Positions 1 through 8,862 of a stretch of DNA of 25,596 nt are shown here, piece by piece; within the stretch, counting starts at the first letter, position 1; each line of letters opens with the position of its first letter. This stretch comes from Alistipes sp. CAG:435 (GTDB lineage: Bacteria > Bacteroidota > Bacteroidia > Bacteroidales > UBA932), in contig FR893146.1 in NCBI GenBank assembly GCA_000433355.1, positions 1-25,596 of the forward strand. Reading direction: 5' to 3'. The position numbers were made by a program, and so were the translations under genes. The notes beneath the pieces are model-generated. The model searched no databases, had not been told where the DNA came from, and saw nothing but the letters and a program-made list of their open reading frames with translations.

Positions 1-69
1 CGCCGATCTGCGGAACGAGACAATCTCGGATCTGTGACGTCAACCGCATTCCCGCACATCTGGGTCGTC
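1..69. other. left window edge, downstream of the regulator gene
   Basis: Short stretch beyond the stop codon of the minus-strand regulator. It contains a small 5-bp stem (16-20 with 24-28, 3-nt loop) without a T-run. A plus-strand reading frame open from base 2 ends at a TGA at 35-37 and gives ADLRNETISDL, which could be the tail of a convergent gene starting left of the window. Eleven codons are too few to support this. Confidence 0.2.
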
Positions 70-3000
70 TCAGCCGACGAAATCCTTTGGCAGGACACCG
101 AACTGCCTGAAGAAGCATTTGGCGAAGTACGACGGGGTGTTGAAGCCTACCATGTAGCAGATCTCATTGACCTTGTACTTTTGCTCGGCCAGCAGGCTGG
201 CGGCCTTGCGCAGACGCATCTCCTTGATGAAATTGTTAGGAGTCATGCCGCAGGCCTCCTTGGTACGCTCGAACAGGACGGAACGGCTCAGGTGCATCTG
301 CTCCGCCAAGTCATCGACGGAGAAATCCATGTCGGTAAATCTCACAGACACTATCTCGCTGATTTGCTGAAGGAATTGCTCGTCGCCTTTACCCTGCACG
401 GTGCTTCTTAACGGGGCGTACGGACGTTTGCTGAAACTGTCCCAGATCATTTTTCTCTTGTCGAGAATGCCGTTTATCCGTGTGATGAGATACTCGATCT
501 CTACCGGCTTCTCCAGGAAGATGTCAGCTCCTTTCCCGATGCCGCTGACTTTCAGGCTGAGATTGTCGCTGCTTGAAAGGAGAATGACTGGAATATGACA
601 GAAGCGCTCCTCGTTCCTTAATTCCCCACAGAGATCAATTCCCACGGCGGCGTCGCTGATGATCAGGTCTATCCGTTCCCCGTTGTCGAGTGTCTGTTTT
701 GCTTTCTCCGCATTCTCCTCGGTGTGGATGTCCTGGTAGTGTCTGCTGAGGGCGAGAGATAGGAATTCTCTCATCTGGGCATCCGGATCGATGATCATGA
801 TGCTGATCTCCCTTCGTTTGACGGTGTTGGTGTCCTGCAGGACTGTGTCCGCCGCACTTTTTTTCGCAGTCTTCTCAATCTCTGCCGCTATATTCCGGTA
901 CTCTCCTTTCATCGGCATAGATACATCTCCCACGTCCGAGCGGAGGCTCTCTATGCTATTGTGCAGGAAATCAAGGATCTCGTGAGTGATGACGTGCAGT
1001 TTGTCGCTGCTGTTCTTGATGATCGCCGCATTTTTCCGCGCCCTGTCGGAGAGCCCCTTCTCTGCCAGGATCTCATCCACGGGGCCGTTGATGAGCATCA
1101 CGGGGGTACGGATGCCCTTTGCGATGTCCGTGAACAGCTCCAGCTCTGTCTCCAAACGTACTCTATCCCTGTCGCGGCGTATCCTTTCAGCCTTGTTGGC
1201 TTTCCGTTCCTTTTGATAGACCCAAAGAATCCGGGCGAAAAGCAGGACAAGTGACAGGAGGATGATGGAATATACTATGATGGCACCCGTGCTGTTGTAG
1301 AAATAGGGCTTGACTTTCACCACTGTAGGGATCTCCGCGCTCCAGACTCCGTCGTTGTTGCATCCGGAGACCAGGATCGTGTGCTCTCCTCTTTTAAGCC
1401 CGGTCAAGATGATCTCATTGCCTCTGTAGTCATATTCGTTCCACTCTCCATCATCGATTTTCCACTTGTACCTGTTCTTGTGCGGAGCAATGTAACTCAG
1501 GACAGAGAAAGTCAGCCTCAAGGGTTTATGACCCGTCCTTATGTGCATTTGCCCGGTTTTTCTGGCTTCGGCCAGAAGTCCTCTCGCCTCGGTCTCCGAT
1601 TCACTGTAATCCACGTCGCTAAGGTAAAGTCTCGGGGCGATGCTGTTTGTCGGTATCTCGTCCGGTCTGAAATAATTGAATCCACCATTGGTGCCAAGGA
1701 AAACCACCCCGTCTGATGTAAGTACTCCTGAGTTGTAATTGAGGGCGTTGGCGCTCAGCCCGTCTCCGGTTCCGAATAATTTTGCTTTTTGCGTCTGTGT
1801 GTTGTATCGCACAAGTCCGGAGTTTGAACTGACCCAGAGGTTGTCGTTTTCTGAAATGATGTTGTAGACAGTCTGGTCGGAGGAGAGTATGTCCTTAGAG
1901 CTGATGGGCGTGATTATCCCCGTGTTTGTGTCATATCGGATCAGTCCGTTTCCTGCCGTACCTATCCAGATGATGTCCCGGACAATCTCTATCGCCAGAA
2001 TCTTGTCAGGAATCACACCTTTGGTCGAAGGTTTGCCTATCGTGCCCGTCTTCGGGCTGTACTTCATCAGGCCGCTGCTTATGGATGCGATCCAGATGTT
2101 GCCTTGGATGTCCCCGCGGATGTCGATCACGTCACTGTTGAATCCGAGATCGAGGGTTTCCCGGAAATCATCACCTTCCTTGATCGTTATCCCGGTCTTG
2201 GTGCCTATCCATAATCTTCCGTTGATGTCCTTGAACAGTGCGTAGACACTGGCGTCTGTGCCATCCTTGTCACTGTTGAATTTCGGCCAATGCTTTGTCT
2301 CGCCGCTCTTCGTGTCCAGATAGTAAAGACCCTTGCTGTAGGTTCCGACCCATAGCCCGTCGCCGTCTTTCAGCAGGGCGTGGATGTTGAGATTCGGTAT
2401 GTTCCTGTCCACGATTTTTTCCTTGCATATTTCTGAAGCCATGTCATAGAGAAACAGGCCGCCGTCATCTGTACCGATCCAAAGTTTTTTGCCCGGATCT
2501 TCGCAGAACTTGCTGATTACCCTGCCTTTCTTCCCAGTGGTGTCCGTCATGGAGAAGTTGAAAAGAGAGGAGCTTTTATTGGTATAGTTCACCCCACCGA
2601 AGTATGTCGCCACCCATATTCCACCCTCTTGATCCTTCACAATGTCGTAGATGAAGTTGTCGGTGATGCTTCTGTTGGTGTTTGGCTCGTAACGTATGTT
2701 CTCGCATCTGCCGGTTCTTGTGTCAAAGTTCACAATACCGTTGTCGCAGCCGTAGGAGATGATCCCCGGTTCCACTTCCGTGACAGTGTGGATCCTGCCG
2801 GTGTATAGCTTGCTTCCGTTGTCGGAAGTGAGCCTGTAGTTCGTGAATGACCCGCTGGTCTTGTCGTAGCGGAAAAGACCGTTTCCCCATCCTCCTATCC
2901 AGATGTTGCCCTGGTAGTCCTCGCACAGGCTGAAAGCGGCGTTGCCCTCGGCTTTCGCTCTCTCATCGTAGATGTGTATTCTGGAGAACATGTTCTTGTC

Positions 3001-3633
3001 GTCATCATAGAGATAGATATTCTGGCTGGCATTTGTACACCATGTCCTGCCTCTTTCGTCACATAGTACTGAAGTGATGTAGTCAGAATCTATTCCGTAT
3101 TTGTTGTCCTTCCCTTTTGAGAACCGGACAAGCCTACCCGTCTCGATGTCGTAGCGAAGGAGGCCTTGTCCCAATGTCGCTATCCAGAGCCTGTTCTTCT
3201 TGTCCAAGTCCAGGCTTCGTACAAGTATGTTGCTGAGACTGTTCATCTCTGCTTCCGGTAACGACTTAGTAGTCAGGATCTCCGTGAAGAGTTCCTCGTT
3301 CTTGTCGAAAGCGTAGAGGCCATTCTCCGTACCGATGTACAGAGTGCCGTTCCTGTCTTCCTTCAAGGAGTAGATCGAGTTGTTTCCCAGCGACCTGGAA
3401 TCGGACGGGGTGTTCCTCCAAGTCTTCAAGGTAGTGCCGTCGAACCTTGTGAGTCCGTCATTGGTGCCGAACCACATCAGCCCGTCCTTGTCTTGCAGAA
3501 TTTTGAATATGGTGTTGGAACTCATGCCGTTTTCCATCCCATAGTGTATGAACTTGTGCTTCTGCGCGCTGGCCGGGAATGGGCAGAATGCAAGAAAAAG
3601 GGCGATAAAAGCGGTGGTGCGTTTTAAAGACAT
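70..3633 (-). CDS. hybrid two-component system regulator (HTCS) with degenerate kinase core
   Basis: Membrane-spanning sensor/transcription factor of the type that switches on a neighbouring SusCD locus when a glycan fragment binds in the periplasm. I use the ATG at 3631-3633 (1187 aa); a TTG three codons upstream is a weaker alternative. Order: signal peptide 1-23; fourteen propeller-blade motifs such as LWIGTDDGG (two seven-bladed beta-propellers, about 25-660); a Y_Y_Y domain (about 705-770); one membrane helix (about 782-805); a DHp-like helical region (about 825-890); a receiver domain (about 942-1057); a C-terminal AraC-type helix-turn-helix (about 1085-1187). The DHp motif reads DIAKGIRTP where family members have an SHELRTP-type motif, so the phospho-accepting His is replaced by Lys839. 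No N, G1 or G2 boxes of an ATPase domain lie between DHp and receiver. The receiver keeps Asp949, Asp951, Asp994 and Lys1042, but the loop after Asp994 is atypical. It is divergent from the SusC gene and is its likely activator. Family call is firm; signalling mode is uncertain. Confidence 0.95.
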   Translation of the reverse strand: MSLKRTTAFIALFLAFCPFPASAQKHKFIHYGMENGMSSNTIFKILQDKDGLMWFGTNDGLTRFDGTTLKTWRNTPSDSRSLGNNSIYSLKEDRNGTLYIGTENGLYAFDKNEELFTEILTTKSLPEAEMNSLSNILVRSLDLDKKNRLWIATLGQGLLRYDIETGRLVRFSKGKDNKYGIDSDYITSVLCDERGRTWCTNASQNIYLYDDDKNMFSRIHIYDERAKAEGNAAFSLCEDYQGNIWIGGWGNGLFRYDKTSGSFTNYRLTSDNGSKLYTGRIHTVTEVEPGIISYGCDNGIVNFDTRTGRCENIRYEPNTNRSITDNFIYDIVKDQEGGIWVATYFGGVNYTNKSSSLFNFSMTDTTGKKGRVISKFCEDPGKKLWIGTDDGGLFLYDMASEICKEKIVDRNIPNLNIHALLKDGDGLWVGTYSKGLYYLDTKSGETKHWPKFNSDKDGTDASVYALFKDINGRLWIGTKTGITIKEGDDFRETLDLGFNSDVIDIRGDIQGNIWIASISSGLMKYSPKTGTIGKPSTKGVIPDKILAIEIVRDIIWIGTAGNGLIRYDTNTGIITPISSKDILSSDQTVYNIISENDNLWVSSNSGLVRYNTQTQKAKLFGTGDGLSANALNYNSGVLTSDGVVFLGTNGGFNYFRPDEIPTNSIAPRLYLSDVDYSESETEARGLLAEARKTGQMHIRTGHKPLRLTFSVLSYIAPHKNRYKWKIDDGEWNEYDYRGNEIILTGLKRGEHTILVSGCNNDGVWSAEIPTVVKVKPYFYNSTGAIIVYSIILLSLVLLFARILWVYQKERKANKAERIRRDRDRVRLETELELFTDIAKGIRTPVMLINGPVDEILAEKGLSDRARKNAAIIKNSSDKLHVITHEILDFLHNSIESLRSDVGDVSMPMKGEYRNIAAEIEKTAKKSAADTVLQDTNTVKRREISIMIIDPDAQMREFLSLALSRHYQDIHTEENAEKAKQTLDNGERIDLIISDAAVGIDLCGELRNEERFCHIPVILLSSSDNLSLKVSGIGKGADIFLEKPVEIEYLITRINGILDKRKMIWDSFSKRPYAPLRSTVQGKGDEQFLQQISEIVSVRFTDMDFSVDDLAEQMHLSRSVLFERTKEACGMTPNNFIKEMRLRKAASLLAEQKYKVNEICYMVGFNTPSYFAKCFFRQFGVLPKDFVG

Positions 3634-3650
3634 GGCGTACAAGTTTTGTT

Positions 3651-3658
3651 CAAAAATA
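3651..3658 (-). promoter_or_regulatory. possible -7 box for the regulator gene
   Basis: On the minus strand this reads TATTTTTG, matching the Bacteroidota -7 consensus TAnnTTTG, about 17 nt before the ATG. No clear TTTG -33 element lies 19-21 bp upstream, and the region is AT-rich, so a chance match is possible. Confidence 0.3.
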
Positions 3659-3712
3659 ATATAAAAGTTCTATGTTTTTCACTTCTGTCGCCGTTAAAAA
3701 GCCCTAAATAGG

Positions 3713-3738
3713 ATAAATTTTGTATAAATTAAGATAAA
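3713..3738 (+). promoter_or_regulatory. three phased ATAAA repeats, candidate regulator-binding site
   Basis: ATAAA occurs at 3713-3717, 3724-3728 and 3734-3738, spaced 11 and 10 bp apart, so all three face the same side of the helix. They lie 29 bp or more upstream of the TACCTTTG box of the SusC promoter, where an AraC-type activator would be expected to bind. Binding is inferred from position and spacing only; AT-rich DNA makes such repeats fairly easy to find. Confidence 0.35.
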
Positions 3739-3766
3739 CGAGCGGTCGGGATAGTCTGTTTCTGTC

Positions 3767-3774
3767 TACCTTTG
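3767..3774 (+). promoter_or_regulatory. -7 box of the SusC/PUL promoter
   Basis: TACCTTTG fits the Bacteroidota -7 consensus TAnnTTTG exactly and predicts a leader of about 50 nt before the SusC ATG. There is no recognisable TTTG at the -33 spacing, which suits a promoter that depends on an activator. Confidence 0.5.
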
Positions 3775-3832
3775 ACATGGCCATTGGGCGGATTAACAAC
3801 ACTATTATTGCAAACCATAAAAATCAGTCAGA

Positions 3833-6800
3833 ATGAAAAATCTTAGTTTAAAGGTTTCGCTTCTTGTCTTGACATTACTGTTGGGGGCTGTGGCTTCTTT
3901 CGCACAGTCCGAGGCCGTTCTGTCAGGTGTCATCACGGACACAGGCGGGGAACCGCTCCCTGGCGCGAGTGTCACTTTGATGGAGACGAAAACACCCTTT
4001 GGTGTCGTAACTGACGTTGATGGTAAGTTTTCCATCACTGTTCCGGTCAACTCCACGGTCGAGGTCTCTTTCCTTGGCTTTGTCTCTCAGACCTTCCGTG
4101 TGAAGTCATCTCAGAAGATACATGTCTCTTTGGTGGAGGATGAGAATGTCCTTGACGACGTTGTCGTTGTCGGCTTCGGCACTCAGAAGAAGGAGTCCGT
4201 AGTGGGAGCTGTGGCGGCGATCAAGCCGAAGGAGCTGACGGCTCCGGTGCGTTCCCTTACCAACTCCATCGCCGGAAAGGTGGCGGGTATCATCGCCGTG
4301 CAGTCTTCCGGAGAGCCTGGCAAGGATGATGCCCAGTTCTGGATCAGAGGCATCTCCACATTCACCGGAAACCAGAACCCCCTTGTGCTGGTGGACGGCA
4401 TCGAGCGCCCTATGAGCAACGTCGATCCTCTGGAGATCGAGTCGTTCTCCGTGCTGAAGGACGCTTCCGCCACCGCTGTCTATGGAGTTCGTGGAGCCAA
4501 CGGAGTCATCCTCATCACGACGAGGCGGGGATTCGACGGCAAGGCCAAAGTTGACGCCCGCTATGAGCAGGGTTTCTCCTTTGCTACCAAGCGTCCGTCT
4601 TATATGAGAGCCTATGAGCGATCAGTCCTGTTCAACGAGGCCATAGACGCCAACCCTTCCGCCGCACAGTCCCTTAAATATTCCAACGAAGAGATTATCG
4701 CGATGCGCGACGGCACGGATCCGGAGTTGTATCCGGATGTGGATTGGCAGGATGTGCTCATGAGGAAGTATTCCATGAACGAGAAACTGAGTGTGAACAT
4801 CTCGGGTGGTTCAAAATGGGTGAAGTACTTTTCCGCCATGTCGGTGTATAACCAAGAGGGACAGTACGCCGTGAACAACAGCGACTATCCTTGGGTTTCG
4901 ACAAAGATCGGATCGTACGGAAAGAACATCAACTACATCCGTTATAACTTCCGTACCAATGTTGACATGGACATCACGAAATGGACAAGAGTCTCGCTGG
5001 GACTTCAAGGTAACGTGGCCAACAATGTCGAGCCGGCCGAAGGGTCGGACAACATTTATCTCTGGATCAACAACTGCGCCCCTAACGCATTCCCTGTCCT
5101 TTACAAGGATGGAAAGTTCCCGGGCAGGGATTCGCTCTACAATCCTTACATCCAGTTGACCCAGCGAGGCTACAAGACCACCACCACAAACGAGCTGCGT
5201 ACCAATCTGTCAATCTCTCAGGACTTCTCTTTCTGGAGTTGGGCGAAAGGATTGTCGGCCATAGTCCGTTATGCCTATGACGCTGTCAACTATGATGTCG
5301 CCAAACGTTCCAGGGACCTTACTCTCTATGAGGCTCTCGGACGTGACGAGGCCGGAGACATCCAGTACAAGGTCATCGACGCCAACAAGCAACAGGAGTA
5401 TCTGAACTATTCCTCGTCGGCCTCAGGCAACAGAAGCCAGTACTTCGAGGCTTCCCTCAACTACGACAGAGCCTTCGGCAAGCATGAGGTGGGAGGCTTG
5501 GTGCTTTACTACATGAAGGATTACAGGATCAACACGGCCAGCAGCTACATCTCCAGTCTTCCAAACCGCTCGCTCGGTATCGCCGGGCGCGTTACCTACG
5601 GCTATGACAAGAAATATCTCGCCGAGGTGAACATTGGTTTCAACGGCTCGGAGAACTTCCCTAAGGGGCAGAGGATGGGATTCTTCCCTGCTGTGGCCTT
5701 AGGTTGGGTCGTGTCCAACGAAGGATTCCTCAAGGACAACAGCGTCCTTACATGGCTCAAGCTAAGGGCTTCATACGGTCGTGTCGGTTCCGACCAGATT
5801 CGTTCAACCCGCTTTGCCTACCTCTCAACTTTGAAGGATGCTGACGGAACATCCGATTTCGGTCTAAACTTCAACAAGGGGATCGGCGGACTCGCCGAGG
5901 ATCAGCTTGCGGCGCAGAACATCACGTGGGAGACCGCATCCAAGTACAATGTGGGTCTTGAACTGGGTTTTTGGAACGCCTTCCGCGCCACGTTCGAAGG
6001 ATTCTATGAGAAAAGAAGCAACATCTTCATCCAGCCGCAGGTGTCTGAGATAGCGGGTCTGCAGAATCCTGCCTATGCCAACACCGGTGTGATGGACAAC
6101 CGTGGTTTCGAGGCGACCCTTGAGTACAACAAGGCTTTTGACAACGGAATGGTGTTCACCGCCCGCGGCAACTACACTTTCGCGCGGAATAAGTACATTG
6201 ATGACGGTAAGGTCTACAAGAATCCTTGGCAGGATGTGCGTGGTACCCGTTACGGCGAACGTAAGCTCTATGACGCCATGCATCTTTTCTCGAAAGAGGA
6301 GATTGACGCCCTTCCGGAGTACTACCGTCAGTTCTCTCTTACCAAAGAGCAGCTGCGTCCTGGAGACATCCGCTACCGTGATGTCAACGATGACGGTAAG
6401 ATCACAGAGGATGACATGATCTGGACAACCTCTCCGTCCAGGCCGGAGCAGGTGCTTGGACTCGGAGCCTCTCTCTCATGGAAAGGTTTTGACTTCTCTT
6501 TCCTTATGCAGGGTGCTTTCGGGGCGACTACATATCTGACTTCCGGATGGTACTTCCAGCCTTTCCAGGCAGAGCGTGACCCTAAGCTTATGGGTAACCT
6601 CATAACCAAATTCCGCGACCGCTGGACAGAGGAGAACCCTGACCCGTATGCCTTCTCCCCGAGGCTCTACATGGGACAGAACGTCAACAATTACAAATCC
6701 TCCACATGGTGGGTGCGCAACAGTGACTACATGCGTCTGAAGAACCTTGAGTTCGGCTACACATTGCCACGCAAGGCTCTGGACAGGATGAGGCTGGACA

Positions 6801-6937
6801 ATCTCAGATTCTATGTGTCTGCTCAGAACCTCATGACTTTTAGCAAGTTCAAGAAAGAGTTCTGGGATCCTGAAGTGGGAGCGGATGCTTACCCTATTCA
6901 AGCTACCGTGTTCCTTGGCGTTAATTTAACATTCTAA
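3833..6937 (+). CDS. SusC/RagA-family TonB-dependent outer-membrane transporter
   Basis: Outer-membrane barrel that imports oligosaccharides or glycopeptides with energy from TonB, working with its SusD lid. The 1034-aa protein has a signal peptide ending near residue 24 (SFAQ), a carboxypeptidase-regulatory-like beta-sandwich (about 27-102), a TonB-box/SusC signature VVVVGFGTQKK (110-120), a plug domain (about 125-230, with LVLVDGIERP at 185-194 and SVLKDASATAVYG at 206-218), and a long beta-barrel ending in LGVNLTF. There is no N-terminal STN domain, so it is not the kind that signals to an anti-sigma factor; this fits control by the neighbouring HTCS. The ATG at 3833 gives a normal signal peptide and has an A-rich leader rather than a Shine-Dalgarno site. 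The SusD gene follows after 13 bp. Substrate cannot be read from this protein. Confidence 0.97.
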   Translation: MKNLSLKVSLLVLTLLLGAVASFAQSEAVLSGVITDTGGEPLPGASVTLMETKTPFGVVTDVDGKFSITVPVNSTVEVSFLGFVSQTFRVKSSQKIHVSLVEDENVLDDVVVVGFGTQKKESVVGAVAAIKPKELTAPVRSLTNSIAGKVAGIIAVQSSGEPGKDDAQFWIRGISTFTGNQNPLVLVDGIERPMSNVDPLEIESFSVLKDASATAVYGVRGANGVILITTRRGFDGKAKVDARYEQGFSFATKRPSYMRAYERSVLFNEAIDANPSAAQSLKYSNEEIIAMRDGTDPELYPDVDWQDVLMRKYSMNEKLSVNISGGSKWVKYFSAMSVYNQEGQYAVNNSDYPWVSTKIGSYGKNINYIRYNFRTNVDMDITKWTRVSLGLQGNVANNVEPAEGSDNIYLWINNCAPNAFPVLYKDGKFPGRDSLYNPYIQLTQRGYKTTTTNELRTNLSISQDFSFWSWAKGLSAIVRYAYDAVNYDVAKRSRDLTLYEALGRDEAGDIQYKVIDANKQQEYLNYSSSASGNRSQYFEASLNYDRAFGKHEVGGLVLYYMKDYRINTASSYISSLPNRSLGIAGRVTYGYDKKYLAEVNIGFNGSENFPKGQRMGFFPAVALGWVVSNEGFLKDNSVLTWLKLRASYGRVGSDQIRSTRFAYLSTLKDADGTSDFGLNFNKGIGGLAEDQLAAQNITWETASKYNVGLELGFWNAFRATFEGFYEKRSNIFIQPQVSEIAGLQNPAYANTGVMDNRGFEATLEYNKAFDNGMVFTARGNYTFARNKYIDDGKVYKNPWQDVRGTRYGERKLYDAMHLFSKEEIDALPEYYRQFSLTKEQLRPGDIRYRDVNDDGKITEDDMIWTTSPSRPEQVLGLGASLSWKGFDFSFLMQGAFGATTYLTSGWYFQPFQAERDPKLMGNLITKFRDRWTEENPDPYAFSPRLYMGQNVNNYKSSTWWVRNSDYMRLKNLEFGYTLPRKALDRMRLDNLRFYVSAQNLMTFSKFKKEFWDPEVGADAYPIQATVFLGVNLTF

Positions 6938-6950
6938 TAAAGAGAGTATT

Positions 6951-8774
6951 ATGAGAAAATATATTCTTATGCTTTTAGTTCCGGTCCTGTTTGCCGGCTG
7001 CAACTTCCTTGACCAGGATCCAGAGGAGCTCAATACTCTGGAAAAGGTGTTCTCCTCGCGTAATGACACCCGCAAGTGGTTCGCCAGAATGTACTCTTCC
7101 GATTACTTCCCGCTTGAACTCTGGGGATCAGCCTACTACAACCACTACATGTTCGGAACTGACGATGCGAACAACGCTCTTGACTGGCATATTCCTCACG
7201 TTCTGAACGGTTCGGTCAGCCCGGAGACTCCAGTGACCTCGACTGACAAGTACTATTTCCAACTGTTCTATCAGGCCATCCGCCACTGCAACATATTCCT
7301 TGAGAATGTTGACAACTGCAAGGAACTTGATCCTGTCACAGAACTTCCGAGGATGAAGGCCGAGGCACGTTTCATGCGGGCGATCTACCATTTCTGGATT
7401 CTTCGTGAATATGGCCCGATTCCGATAGTCGATAAGACGTTCATCTCCGAGAAACTTAGCAGGAGCAGCTATGACGAGTGCGTGGATTGGATCTGCGGCG
7501 AGATTGACGCGGCGATACCTTCAATGCTGGAGGAAAGGGTGGAGGATGACTATGGCTTCCCGACAAAAGGCGCGGCGATGGCCATGAAGGCAAGGATTCT
7601 TCTTTACGCGGCAAGCCCTCTTTTTAACGGCAACACCGTTTATGCCAACTGGAAGAACCATGACGGCAAGCAGTTGATCAGCCAGACCTACGACAACGAG
7701 AAATGGAAGAAGGCCGCCGACGCCGCCAAGGCGGTGATCGATCTTGGCAAGTACGAGCTTCTGGAGCCGAAGGCCGAGGATGGTAAGCCGCTCACTTTTG
7801 AGGATTATGTCAAGAACTATCAGAAGATAACCACAACCTGGAATAAAGAACTGATCTGGGCTCGTCCGCAGGCCACCTATTGGTGGACAATGCAGTGTCT
7901 GCCGGCTTGCTTCCATTCTTGGAATGCGCGTGACGCCGTGAGCCTCAATCTTGCCAATGATTATTTCATGGCGGACGGTAGCGAGGCCAGGCCGTTGAAA
8001 GAGTGGTTTGACAACAAGCAGTGGTCTTCCGAGGATGATGTGGAGCACGGTACGATCAAGAACACGTTCTGGATGTTTGTCGGCAGAGAGCCGAGGTTCT
8101 ATGCCTCCACGCATTTCCCGAACCAGCGTCTTGACCGCTACACCCACCCTGACATGAGAAACCAGGACGGTTCCGGAGTGATGACCACAATCGAGTTCTG
8201 GAACAAAGGCAACGCCGGCAAAAGCCGCTCGACCGGAGATCATAACTCCACGGGGCTCTCTCCTCAGAAGAACATACCTCTGTCGGCCTATTCGGACAAA
8301 GGAAAGGGCGAGTGCATCTCCAGTCAGATACCGTTCCCGGTCATTCGTCTCGGAGAAATCTATCTTGACTACTGCGAGGCTATGAATGAATATGCCGGAG
8401 CGGCATCCCATTCAACGATACTTCCTTACCTGAACGAGATTCGCAAGAGAGCGGGGATTCCTGAATATAAAGGGACTTACACCAAAGAACAGATGAGACA
8501 TATGCTCATGAAGGAGCGCCGTGTCGAACTGGCATGGGAGTGCCACCGTTACTTTGACGTGCGCCGTTGGTTCATAGCCCATGGGGATAATGGTGTCCTC
8601 AACACCCCGGTCTATGGCTTCAACGTCGCCGAGGGAGAGAATGCGACCGACCCTAAGTTCTTCACGATGACTGAAGGAATGCCGCGAATCTTCCGTATGG
8701 AGCACTATCTGGCACCGATCAAGGCTTCGGAAGTGGCGTACAACACCAATCTGGTGCAGGCTCCGTTCTATTAG
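6951..8774 (+). CDS. SusD/RagB-family glycan-binding outer-membrane lipoprotein
   Basis: Surface lipoprotein that caps the SusC barrel and binds the incoming glycan. The 607-aa protein begins with a lipobox LFAGC (Cys17 lipidated) followed by NFLDQDPEE. Typical SusD blocks are present: ARFMRAIYHFWILREYGPIP near residues 138-157, RLGEIYLDYCEAMNEY near 465-481, and KERRVELAWECHRYFDVRRW near 521-540, which is the family's conserved C-terminal signature. Length is somewhat above the usual 500-580 aa. It is co-transcribed with the SusC gene (13-bp gap). Two competing hairpins begin at its stop codon. The class is certain; ligand specificity is not visible. Confidence 0.97.
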   Translation: MRKYILMLLVPVLFAGCNFLDQDPEELNTLEKVFSSRNDTRKWFARMYSSDYFPLELWGSAYYNHYMFGTDDANNALDWHIPHVLNGSVSPETPVTSTDKYYFQLFYQAIRHCNIFLENVDNCKELDPVTELPRMKAEARFMRAIYHFWILREYGPIPIVDKTFISEKLSRSSYDECVDWICGEIDAAIPSMLEERVEDDYGFPTKGAAMAMKARILLYAASPLFNGNTVYANWKNHDGKQLISQTYDNEKWKKAADAAKAVIDLGKYELLEPKAEDGKPLTFEDYVKNYQKITTTWNKELIWARPQATYWWTMQCLPACFHSWNARDAVSLNLANDYFMADGSEARPLKEWFDNKQWSSEDDVEHGTIKNTFWMFVGREPRFYASTHFPNQRLDRYTHPDMRNQDGSGVMTTIEFWNKGNAGKSRSTGDHNSTGLSPQKNIPLSAYSDKGKGECISSQIPFPVIRLGEIYLDYCEAMNEYAGAASHSTILPYLNEIRKRAGIPEYKGTYTKEQMRHMLMKERRVELAWECHRYFDVRRWFIAHGDNGVLNTPVYGFNVAEGENATDPKFFTMTEGMPRIFRMEHYLAPIKASEVAYNTNLVQAPFY

Positions 8775-8816
8775 TGGCCGCCCTTAGTGAGGTGGCTTGC
8801 CGGACGCGGCCACCTC
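8774..8816 (+). promoter_or_regulatory. two mutually exclusive hairpins after the SusD stop codon
   Basis: GTGGCCGC (8774-8781) pairs perfectly with GCGGCCAC (8806-8813), and GAGGTGGC (8789-8796) pairs perfectly with GCCACCTC (8809-8816). The 3' arms overlap, so only one stem can form at a time. No T-run follows, so this is not a plain intrinsic terminator. It may act as an attenuator or mRNA-stabilising structure at the end of the SusCD message. Confidence 0.4.
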
Positions 8817-8862
8817 TGTGGGTTTGAGTAACGTATTAACCAAGATTATTAACATCACAGAA

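Noticed and set aside
2..37. eleven-codon plus-strand frame ending in TGA at the left edge
   Set aside because: It could be the tail of a convergent gene, but it is too short to tell from chance.
7521..8411. 296-codon minus-strand open frame opposite the SusD gene
   Set aside because: Shadow of a well-supported SusD coding region.
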